From Fidelibacterota bacterium UBA1611 (GTDB lineage: Bacteria > Fidelibacterota > Marinisomatia > Marinisomatales > UBA1611): 5,423 bases of DNA. The notes below the pieces were generated by a model that did not search any database, was not told the origin of the DNA, and was given only the letters and a program-made list of their open reading frames with translations. Shown piece by piece: positions 1 through 4,877 of the stretch. A program made the position numbers and the translations under genes. Numbering within the stretch: the stretch's first letter is position 1; the number at the start of each line of letters is the position of its first letter. The stretch covers positions 11,629 through 17,051 of the forward strand of contig DCMX01000249.1 of NCBI GenBank assembly GCA_002321855.1. Direction: 5' to 3'.

Positions 1-212
1 TTGAATGGCACCGTGTGGACAAGGTAGAAGATATATGCAAATCCGGAGATCCGATGAAGGTCAAGCTTATCAAAATAGATGATCAGGGACGACTTGATTT
101 TAGTAGAAAAGCTCTGTTGCCGAAACCGGAAGGCTGGACTCCTCCTCCGCCTCGTCGTGATAATCGCAACAGTAGTAAGCATAACCGGCCCTTCAAAAAA
201 AGAAAATTCTAG
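1..212 (+). CDS. pnp: Polynucleotide phosphorylase, C-terminal fragment
   Basis: This is the 3' end of a gene that begins before the window; the first complete codon is at base 3 (EWHRVDKVED...). PNPase is the phosphorolytic 3'-5' exoribonuclease of bacterial mRNA turnover, a trimer that can join the degradosome. What is visible is the last strand region of the S1 RNA-binding domain: the segment from HRVDKVEDICKSGD through KVKLIKIDDQGRLDFSRKAL matches the typical PNPase ending, with its 'R(V/T)(E/D)KVEDV...GD...VK(V/L)..ID.QGR..LSRKAL' pattern. After it comes a short tail with a PPPPRR stretch and a strongly basic end (KKRKF), as is common in FCB-group PNPases. The KH and catalytic RNase PH domains lie outside the window. 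No convincing intrinsic terminator follows the TAG stop. The family call rests on about 70 residues, but this S1 ending is distinctive. Another S1 protein such as ribosomal protein S1 is less likely because the chain ends right after one repeat. Confidence 0.85.
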   Translation, partial: EWHRVDKVEDICKSGDPMKVKLIKIDDQGRLDFSRKALLPKPEGWTPPPPRRDNRNSSKHNRPFKKRKF

Positions 213-234
213 GGGCTTTAAGCTATTTCAATAA

Positions 235-249
235 CCTGAAACAATCAGG
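235..249 (+). other. Small hairpin after pnp, not a canonical terminator
   Basis: CCTGA at 235-239 can pair with TCAGG at 245-249 around a 5-base loop. It lies 23 bases after the pnp stop codon. No T-run follows, so it does not qualify as an intrinsic terminator. It could stabilise the pnp mRNA 3' end or occur by chance. Confidence 0.25.
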
Positions 250-260
250 GTGATGGAGTT

Positions 261-302
261 ATGGTGAGGTATTTTTGGTTTAGGTTTTGCTATTTTTCAT
301 GA
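261..302 (+). CDS. Possible aromatic-rich leader peptide (13 aa)
   Basis: A short ORF starts at ATG 261 and ends with TGA at 300-302, four bases before the aminotransferase start codon at 307. It encodes MVRYFWFRFCYFS; seven of its 13 residues are aromatic (four Phe, two Tyr, one Trp). Purine-rich AGGG at 247-250 lies about 10 bases before the ATG and could be its ribosome binding site; GGAG at 255-258 is too close. Leader peptides rich in a pathway's amino acid control several amino-acid operons (pheL is the classic aromatic case), and the gene downstream is an aminotransferase. However, the segment is T-rich, and T-rich DNA encodes Phe by default. I see no terminator/antiterminator pair between 261 and 306, so translational coupling would be a more natural mechanism than attenuation. 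It may not be expressed. Confidence 0.25.
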   Translation: MVRYFWFRFCYFS

Positions 303-306
303 TGAG

Positions 307-1608
307 ATGACACCAAAGTTATCTGATCACTATGAAAAACGAAAACCTTCGGCGATTCGCCAGTCCCAAATTACTTTCTCCAAGCGTAGAGATAAAGACC
401 AGGTACAGGTAATCAACCTAGCGATTGGTAATGTATCATTACCAATGCATCCCGCAATGCAATCACGTCTCAAGGCATTGGGAGATTCCAGCTCACCATT
501 TGCCAATGGAATAGTTAAGTACACACCAAGTATCGGCACAGATGAATGCCAGGATGCATTTCTAAATATAATTCGCTCGGAAGGGAGTTCACATACAGAA
601 CAAATCAGTTGTGTAATTACTGATGGTGGATCCCAGGCCATGGAATTAATGATGTTGGGCGTTTGTGGTCCGAATTCTTCAAAGCCTATACTGCTATTGG
701 AACCAGTATATACGAACTATATAGAATTTGCAAAAAGATTATCCATTCCAATTGTTACTATTAATAGAACGATAAATGATTCTGGCAGGTTCAATGAACT
801 AGATCTTCAGAGCATATCTGATATAATAGATTTAGAACAAGTGAATGGTTTGGTCGTGATACCTGGAGATAATCCAACAGGGCAATTCTTTAAACAAGAA
901 ATACTGATTAAATTAGGGCTAATCTGCGTTGAAAAGGATATTTGGTTTATTAGTGATGAAGCCTATCGGCAGTTATACTATGGTAGCGATGAAGTTTCAA
1001 GTATCTGGAAGATTAGTGAAAAACAAGTTCCCGGTATTGCGGGACACCGCATTAGTATCGAATCAGCTTCAAAAATATGGAATGCATGCGGCCTTCGTAT
1101 TGGAGCATTGTTGACGGATAACCGAGAGTTTCATAGGAGAGCATTATCTGAATACACTGCAAACCTTTGTGCAAATACCATTGGACAATACATTTTTGGC
1201 GCCTTGGCAAGTATTACAACAGAAAAATTGAATGATTGGTATCACCAGCAGAGAAATTATTATGCAAAAATAATGGTACAATTGAGAGAGAGTCTTTTAG
1301 ATACTCTACCAGGTCTTATTGTCACTCACCCAGAAGCTGCCATATATCTTGTGGCCGATTTCAAGAATTTAGTATCAATTGATTTCAATATTGCAGACTT
1401 TATCCACTTTTGTGCTTTTGAAGGAAGGGTTAATGTTGAAGGTAAATCATATACGGTGTTATTGGCACCAATGAATGGATTTTATTTGAATAATGATACT
1501 GGAAAAACGCAAGCACGTATTGCTATCGTAGAGTCACCAGATCAGATTAATATGGTTCCAGTGGTCCTGGCAGAACTATTTAATATGTATTGCCAGCGTT
1601 CAGATTAA
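307..1608 (+). CDS. PLP-dependent class I/II aminotransferase
   Basis: This 433-residue cytosolic enzyme is a fold-type I pyridoxal-phosphate aminotransferase of the aspartate aminotransferase superfamily, moving amino groups between an amino acid and a 2-oxo acid. The core motifs are in order and intact. GGSQAM (residues 107-112) is the cofactor phosphate-binding turn. DNPTG (188-192) supplies the Asn that contacts the PLP ring oxygen. SDEAY (216-220) supplies the Asp that holds the pyridine nitrogen and a Tyr. SASK (253-256) ends in the Schiff-base Lys256, followed by GLRIG (262-266). Arg404 in QARIAI is the likely substrate-carboxylate arginine. The opening RKPSAIRQSQITF and the segment AIGNVSLPMHPAM (39-51) are, as I recall them, typical of an FCB-group subfamily whose substrate is not settled. 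Length is slightly above the usual 390-420. ATG 307 is the first in-frame start that keeps the N-terminal arm; no good Shine-Dalgarno precedes it. Its gaps to pnp (94 bases) and to merR (81 bases) leave its operon uncertain. Substrate specificity cannot be read from the sequence. Confidence 0.9.
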   Translation: MTPKLSDHYEKRKPSAIRQSQITFSKRRDKDQVQVINLAIGNVSLPMHPAMQSRLKALGDSSSPFANGIVKYTPSIGTDECQDAFLNIIRSEGSSHTEQISCVITDGGSQAMELMMLGVCGPNSSKPILLLEPVYTNYIEFAKRLSIPIVTINRTINDSGRFNELDLQSISDIIDLEQVNGLVVIPGDNPTGQFFKQEILIKLGLICVEKDIWFISDEAYRQLYYGSDEVSSIWKISEKQVPGIAGHRISIESASKIWNACGLRIGALLTDNREFHRRALSEYTANLCANTIGQYIFGALASITTEKLNDWYHQQRNYYAKIMVQLRESLLDTLPGLIVTHPEAAIYLVADFKNLVSIDFNIADFIHFCAFEGRVNVEGKSYTVLLAPMNGFYLNNDTGKTQARIAIVESPDQINMVPVVLAELFNMYCQRSD

Positions 1609-1689
1609 ATCATACAATTATTCTTTATTTCTAATTTCCTTGAAGATAGACCTTGGTTTATTTAATTTAAAGTATAGGTTGAAGTATTA

Positions 1690-2049
1690 ATGGCCAACAC
1701 AAAACCGAAAATAAAGAAGTTATATTATTCTATTGGTGAAGTTAGTGAGATTACTGGTTTAAAGGCTTATGTCCTACGCTATTGGGAAACAGAGTTTAAA
1801 CAGATTGCTCCTCCAAAGAATCGTGCAGGGAACCGTACATATCGACAAAAGGATATTAATCTTATTCAAGACATTAAAGATTTGCTTTATGAACAACAAT
1901 ATACAATTGAAGGTGCCCGTAAAATATTAGGTAGGAAGGATGGAAGAGAAACGAAACGATCCAATAAGAACTTATCAGATGATCAAAAAGTTGTTCTGAG
2001 TAAAATCCGTGACGAGTTAAAGGAGATTTTGCTTGTTATCAATGAATAA
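1690..2049 (+). CDS. MerR-family transcriptional regulator (DNA-binding domain only)
   Basis: This 119-residue protein is a minimal MerR-type regulator. YYSIGEVSEITGLKAYVLRY (residues 12-31) is the helix-turn-helix of the winged-helix domain. The WETEF that follows and the wing AGNRTYRQKDI (46-56) are the family hallmarks, and YTIEGARKIL (71-80) is the third helical element. Residues 98-118 form a plausible short dimerisation helix. No ligand-binding domain and no metal-binding cysteines are present, so the signal is unknown; it resembles the short HTH-only MerR proteins common in Bacteroidota and relatives. Dimers of such proteins act at promoters with long spacers. ATG 1690 is chosen because it gives the usual short basic lead before the HTH; the Shine-Dalgarno is poor. 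The gene ends 2 bases before tRNA-Pro(GGG), so the two are almost certainly one transcript ending at the terminator at 2135-2163. Targets are unknown. Confidence 0.9.
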   Translation: MANTKPKIKKLYYSIGEVSEITGLKAYVLRYWETEFKQIAPPKNRAGNRTYRQKDINLIQDIKDLLYEQQYTIEGARKILGRKDGRETKRSNKNLSDDQKVVLSKIRDELKEILLVINE

Positions 2050-2051
2050 TA

Positions 2052-2125
2052 CGGAGCGTGGCGCAGTCCGGTAGCGCACTGCAATGGGGTTGCAGGGGTC
2101 GCAGGTTCAAATCCTGTCGCTCCGA
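2052..2125 (+). tRNA. tRNA-Pro (anticodon GGG)
   Basis: A complete cloverleaf can be drawn. The acceptor stem is CGGAGCG (2052-2058) with CGCTCCG (2118-2124). The D stem is GCGC/GCGC (2061-2064, 2074-2077). The anticodon stem is CTGCA/TGCAG (2079-2083, 2091-2095) around the loop ATGGGGT. The T stem is GCAGG/CCTGT (2101-2105, 2113-2117) around TTCAAAT. The anticodon is GGG at 2086-2088, preceded by T33 and followed by G37, and reads CCC and CCU. The C1-G72 pair and A73 discriminator are the identity elements of bacterial proline tRNAs. CCA is not encoded (CAT follows A73). Only two bases separate it from the merR stop codon, so RNase P must cut it out of the merR transcript unless a promoter lies inside merR. 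Confidence 0.97.
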
Positions 2126-2134
2126 CATATTATC

Positions 2135-2163
2135 AGCCGCAAATATATCATTGTGGCTTTTTT
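2135..2163 (+). terminator. Intrinsic terminator of the merR-tRNA-Pro unit
   Basis: AGCCGCAA (2135-2142) pairs over all eight positions, one of them a G-T wobble, with TTGTGGCT (2151-2158) around an 8-base AT-rich loop. A run of six T runs from 2158 to 2163. This is a textbook Rho-independent terminator 9 bases after the tRNA, and it separates merR-tRNA-Pro(GGG) from the DUF2914 operon. Confidence 0.85.
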
Positions 2164-2192
2164 ATGAAGAAAAAATAATACATTGCTGAATA

Positions 2193-2924
2193 ATGATTAT
2201 GGCTTTGTTTACCACAACCTTTGTTCTTGTAGTTTTAATTTTTGCGGCATTCCGTTTGAAGATACCCATGGCGGTAGGACCGTTGGTTGTAGTGTATTTT
2301 ATTTATATTGGATATTCACTATTCAGTCAATATACACAACCAAAAATTGAAATTCCGCATGTTGATGCGATTAAAGAAATTCCTGATTTAAGACTAAATA
2401 AAGAAAAGTTTCTTCAACCAATGGCTATACCAGTAGTCCCTGATACCCCAAAGCCGTTAACACTAGATTCCGTACCAAAAAAAATCCCCAAACCCGCAGA
2501 GCCTGTTGAAGAAAATATCAAAAATGAACTTAAACCCCAAAATAAACCCACATCAAACCTTGCTACTAACGCGACAGAAGAAACCTTGGTACTTAAAGAA
2601 ATGCTAATCTGTCAAGGAATAATTAAACGTACTCCAGTCAAACCAGGGAAGAGATTTAGTAATATGGTAGACTCACTATACTGCTATACGAAAATATCTA
2701 ACTCTGGACGTAAGCAGGAACTTCAGCATATTTGGTACTATAATGATCGGGAGATGACTCGGGTACTTTACAATGTTAAACCTTCATTTAATTACAGATC
2801 TTGGAGTAAAAAAACAATCTATCCTGAGAATATAGGAAAATGGCGTGTTGATGTAATGGACCAAGATGGTAATATATTAGGCTCAAGATCTTTTACTATA
2901 GACATTGCATCTTCGAAATTTTAA
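2193..2924 (+). CDS. DUF2914-domain membrane-anchored protein
   Basis: This 243-residue protein has three parts. Residues 4-20 and 27-45 are two hydrophobic helices joined by a short basic turn (RLK, 21-23). Residues 50-130 are a linker rich in Pro, Lys and Glu (for example PKPLTLDSVPKKIPKPAEP). Residues 132-237 match the DUF2914 domain, with the features LYCYTKI (162-168), HIWYYNDREM (179-188), the YRSWSKKTI segment (201-209) and GKWRVDVMDQDGNILG (215-230). The domain's function is unknown. With no charge at the N-terminus and the basic turn between the helices, the positive-inside rule places the C-terminal domain outside the cytoplasm, with the linker spanning the periplasm as in TonB. ATG 2193 or the second ATG at 2199 could be the start; neither has a clear Shine-Dalgarno. 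Its promoter must lie between the terminator and the start, or inside the terminator stem. TAA is followed after five bases by the next gene's TTG, so the two are an operon. Confidence 0.8.
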   Translation: MIMALFTTTFVLVVLIFAAFRLKIPMAVGPLVVVYFIYIGYSLFSQYTQPKIEIPHVDAIKEIPDLRLNKEKFLQPMAIPVVPDTPKPLTLDSVPKKIPKPAEPVEENIKNELKPQNKPTSNLATNATEETLVLKEMLICQGIIKRTPVKPGKRFSNMVDSLYCYTKISNSGRKQELQHIWYYNDREMTRVLYNVKPSFNYRSWSKKTIYPENIGKWRVDVMDQDGNILGSRSFTIDIASSKF

Positions 2925-2929
2925 ATACT

Positions 2930-3853
2930 TTGTATATAGTTTTTCTTATTTATACTTTATCATTCTTTGCTTGTAGCCCTGTTATCCGCCAAGAAAAAAT
3001 TAATATGTACTGGGATCAAATGGATATTGATTTACCAAGTGGAATAATAGTTTTTTCAGGTGAGAATAAGACCATTCCATTAAAAGCATGGGTTGTAAAA
3101 GTCGATTATTCGAATCGTGATAATAAAATAGCAATTTTATCCTCAACGGATTCTGACCACAAAGAAACTCCAGAACAATTTGCGCAGCGTACTAATGCTA
3201 TTATTGTTGTCAATGCTGGTTATTTTTTAACGAATAATAAATCAGCCAGCCATGTTGGTTTACTGAAAACAGAAGGATTATTAAAGGAGCCAGCAAGTCA
3301 CACAGTATATCGTGATAATTCTCAATACTATGTTTCCCGGGGTGCATTTGGTATTGATTCTGTTGGCGCAGTTGATATAGCCTGGGCGTCCACTAGGAAT
3401 GATACGATCTTTGTTTGGGATCAAGTGATTCAAAACCGTCCTGGAAAGCCTATACTATCACTTGATTTTGCAAAAGGAAAATCTTGGAATATGTCAGAAG
3501 CTGTACATGCAGGTCCTGTATTAATAACTGATGGGAAAATCAATATTACTACTGAAGAAGAAGTGTTTTTTAATACTCCGATTGCTGGTGTCCAACCCAG
3601 ATCTGCCATAGGTTATACAAAAAATGGTGAATTAATAATTATGGTGGTCGATGGTCGTCAGGCTGATAGTAGGGGTGTATATCTGGAAGAGTTAGCCTTG
3701 CTTATGTCACAGTTCCATTGTTTGGAAGCCATGAACCTTGATGGAGGTGGTTCTAGTGCAATGGTGGTAAACAGGGAATTGATAAATCGTCCATCAGGAC
3801 TATTTTTGCAGCGCGAAGTAATGTCAGCAATTGGAGTATATCACCAAGACTAA
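2930..3853 (+). CDS. NAGPA-family phosphodiester glycosidase, probable lipoprotein
   Basis: This 307-residue protein belongs to the NAGPA/phosphodiester glycosidase family (formerly DUF2233), named for the animal enzyme that removes GlcNAc from GlcNAc-1-phospho-mannose; substrates of most bacterial members are unknown. The conserved blocks are all present: VVNAGYF (93-99), HAGPVLITDGK (193-203), QPRSAIGYT (222-230), VVDGR (239-243), the segment GVYLEELALLMSQFHC (249-264) and AMNLDGGGSSAM (267-278). The N-terminus is a short hydrophobic signal ending SFFAC, with Cys15 as the likely lipidation site, so the enzyme should be exported and anchored. The TTG at 2930 is chosen because it keeps this signal; the first in-frame ATG (3005, residue 26) would remove it and leave a soluble protein. 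No good Shine-Dalgarno precedes it, so translation probably depends on coupling to the DUF2914 gene five bases upstream. The next gene begins directly after its stop. A role in remodelling envelope glycans is inferred, not shown. Confidence 0.85.
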   Translation: MYIVFLIYTLSFFACSPVIRQEKINMYWDQMDIDLPSGIIVFSGENKTIPLKAWVVKVDYSNRDNKIAILSSTDSDHKETPEQFAQRTNAIIVVNAGYFLTNNKSASHVGLLKTEGLLKEPASHTVYRDNSQYYVSRGAFGIDSVGAVDIAWASTRNDTIFVWDQVIQNRPGKPILSLDFAKGKSWNMSEAVHAGPVLITDGKINITTEEEVFFNTPIAGVQPRSAIGYTKNGELIIMVVDGRQADSRGVYLEELALLMSQFHCLEAMNLDGGGSSAMVVNRELINRPSGLFLQREVMSAIGVYHQD

Positions 3854-4468
3854 ATGGAACTAATAAGGAATTTATACAATTGGGTCTTGACCTGGTCCGA
3901 TAGACCAAATGGTCCAAGAGTTTTAGGTATCTTGTCTATTGCGGAAGCTTCTTTTTTCCCAATTCCGCCAGATGTACTATTAATTCCATTAGCATTGGGT
4001 TCTCGTTTAAAAGCTTACCGGTTCGCATTTATATGCAGCATTTGCTCTATAATTGGTGCGATCATTGGATATGGTATTGGGTATTTAGCTTGGTGGGATT
4101 CTATAGAAAATTTTACAGCATTTGCCCAATTATTTTTCGATCATATTCCAGGTTTCACAATAGATGGATTTTATCGGATACAGGCATTATATGAGCAGTG
4201 GAATTTTTGGATTGTTTTTACAGCAGGTTTTACACCGATTCCCTTTAAATTATTTACTATATCTGCAGGAGCGTTCAATATCCATTTTCCAATGTTCATT
4301 CTGGGCAGCATTATCAGCCGGAGTGCACGTTTCTTTCTTATAGCCTGTTTGGTTAAGATCTTTGGAGAACCTATACTGGATTTTATTGATCGATATTTTA
4401 ATTGGTTAGCAATATTTTTTACTATTCTTTTAATAGCTGGTTTTGTTGCTATAAAATACTTGGTATAG
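3854..4468 (+). CDS. YqaA-like VTT/DedA-superfamily membrane protein
   Basis: This 204-residue integral inner-membrane protein belongs to the VTT (SNARE-associated/DedA) superfamily, YqaA branch. The diagnostic stretches are EASFFPIPPDVLLIPLALG (31-49), with its re-entrant proline-rich loop, and the mirrored AGFTPIPFKLFTISAGAF (124-141). The SRSARFF motif (155-161), with Arg156 and Arg159, completes the pattern. Hydrophobic segments lie near 22-46, 55-80, 117-140, 145-168 and 182-202. DedA relatives support membrane homeostasis, and some members move lipids such as undecaprenyl phosphate or phosphatidylethanolamine across the membrane; the role of YqaA itself is not established. Its ATG follows the NAGPA stop codon with no gap and no strong Shine-Dalgarno, so translation is probably by reinitiation. 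It is the last protein gene of the DUF2914-NAGPA-VTT operon; tRNA-Pro(CGG) lies 57 bases after its TAG. Length is normal for the family. Confidence 0.88.
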   Translation: MELIRNLYNWVLTWSDRPNGPRVLGILSIAEASFFPIPPDVLLIPLALGSRLKAYRFAFICSICSIIGAIIGYGIGYLAWWDSIENFTAFAQLFFDHIPGFTIDGFYRIQALYEQWNFWIVFTAGFTPIPFKLFTISAGAFNIHFPMFILGSIISRSARFFLIACLVKIFGEPILDFIDRYFNWLAIFFTILLIAGFVAIKYLV

Positions 4469-4625
4469 ATGGATTGTAAAGTAAGGAGATCACTATTCTT
4501 TTTCCAAAATAAAGTAAATCGTTTTCGGGGTGTAGCGCAGTCCGGTTAGCGCGCGTCGTTCGGGACGACGAGGTCGGAGGTTCGAATCCTCTCACCCCGA
4601 CAAAATTATCTTACTTTCCATCCAT
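4469..4625. repeat. Inverted repeat enclosing tRNA-Pro(CGG)
   Basis: The arm ATGGATTGTAAAGTAAG (4469-4485), starting right after the VTT stop codon, is an imperfect reverse complement of CTTACTTTCCATCCAT (4610-4625), downstream of the tRNA. Eight outer bases (AAAGTAAG with CTTACTTT) and six more (ATGGAT with ATCCAT) pair exactly, with a 3-by-2 internal loop between. A second copy of AAAGTAA sits at 4511-4517, close to the tRNA, and can pair with TTACTTT (4611-4617) instead. That inner pairing continues inward through 4518-4519 with 4608-4609 and 4521-4525 with 4602-4606, nearly reaching the acceptor stem. As RNA this would be a precursor-tRNA processing stem with two alternative partners. Confidence 0.6.
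4526..4600 (+). tRNA. tRNA-Pro (anticodon CGG)
   Basis: The cloverleaf is complete. The acceptor stem is CGGGGTG (4526-4532) with CACCCCG (4593-4599). The D stem is GCGC/GCGC (4535-4538, 4549-4552). The anticodon stem is CGTCG/CGACG (4554-4558, 4566-4570) around the loop TTCGGGA. The T stem is GGAGG/CCTCT (4576-4580, 4588-4592) around TTCGAAT. The anticodon is CGG at 4561-4563 with G37 after it, reading CCG. C1-G72 and A73 again mark a bacterial proline tRNA. CCA is not encoded. It is a different isoacceptor from the GGG tRNA 2.4 kb upstream; a third (UGG) would be expected elsewhere in the genome. It is probably transcribed with the DUF2914-NAGPA-VTT operon, since I see no strong promoter in the 57 bases before it. 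Confidence 0.97.
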
Positions 4626-4654
4626 AATTAACAATTCTGTAAATTTAGTTAATT
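4626..4654. promoter_or_regulatory. 7-bp inverted repeat over the start region of the small membrane protein
   Basis: AATTAAC (4626-4632) and GTTAATT (4648-4654) are perfect reverse complements 15 bases apart, and the right arm ends one base before the ATG at 4656. No Shine-Dalgarno is visible there. It could be an operator for a dimeric regulator or an RNA hairpin affecting initiation. Arms made mostly of A and T make chance occurrence quite possible. No T-run follows, so it is not a terminator. Confidence 0.3.
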
Positions 4655-4655
4655 C

Positions 4656-4874
4656 ATGGAACTTTTTCGATCAATACTGAGGGTAGTGGGGTATCTATTT
4701 TTGACTATTTTTACCATCCAATTATTAAATATTTATTTCAATTGGTTTGTGAGCAATAATTTTATGTTTATGCCGTCTCTTTATATCGGTATTGGAGCCT
4801 TGTTTATCTTGGTACTGATTGATCGTTTGGTTAGCAAGGAAGATAATTATTATGAAAAAAATGTGGAGAAATAA
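4656..4874 (+). CDS. Small two-helix membrane protein, hypothetical
   Basis: I do not recognise a family for this 72-residue protein. Residues 7-30 and 38-58 are strongly hydrophobic and should form two transmembrane helices joined by a short loop (FVSNNFMFMP). The N-terminus carries two arginines (R5, R9). The C-terminal tail, 59-72, is charged (SKEDNYYEKNVEK) and rich in Glu, Lys and Tyr. With basic residues first, both ends are predicted in the cytoplasm. ATG 4656 is the only reasonable start in the frame; there is no Shine-Dalgarno, and a 7-bp inverted repeat covers the upstream region. It ends with tandem TAA TAA, and the second is followed at once by the ATG of the YbjQ-family gene. The pair is therefore probably co-transcribed. 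The clean frame and close fit to its neighbour support a real gene. It could help place or regulate the YbjQ protein at the membrane, but that is only suggested by position. Confidence 0.7.
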   Translation: MELFRSILRVVGYLFLTIFTIQLLNIYFNWFVSNNFMFMPSLYIGIGALFILVLIDRLVSKEDNYYEKNVEK

Positions 4875-4877
4875 TAA

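Noticed and set aside
330..641. 103-codon open frame on the minus strand
   Set aside because: It lies fully inside the well-supported aminotransferase gene, has no recognisable motif and reads as its antisense shadow.
929..1114. 61-codon + strand frame inside the aminotransferase
   Set aside because: It overlaps the DEAY-to-SASK active-site region in another frame and has no family resemblance.
1609..1689. Possible promoter or terminator between the aminotransferase and merR
   Set aside because: TTGGTT and TATAGG are only 14 bases apart, other pairs do worse, and the only stem (AATTA/TAATT) is five A-T pairs.
2151..2181. Promoter for the DUF2914 gene (TTGTGG and TAATAC)
   Set aside because: The -35 match is poor, the spacer is 19 bases and the -35 lies in the terminator stem; it would leave only about five bases of leader. 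Not strong enough to list as a feature.
4469..4549. 26-codon frame from ATG 4469 running into tRNA-Pro(CGG)
   Set aside because: It would translate part of the tRNA gene and has no ribosome binding site; the ATG is part of the inverted repeat arm.
4469..4625. Inverted repeats as insertion-sequence ends or an attachment site around the tRNA
   Set aside because: There is no transposase or integrase, no target duplication, and the enclosed DNA is only a tRNA. A precursor RNA stem explains the arrangement better.
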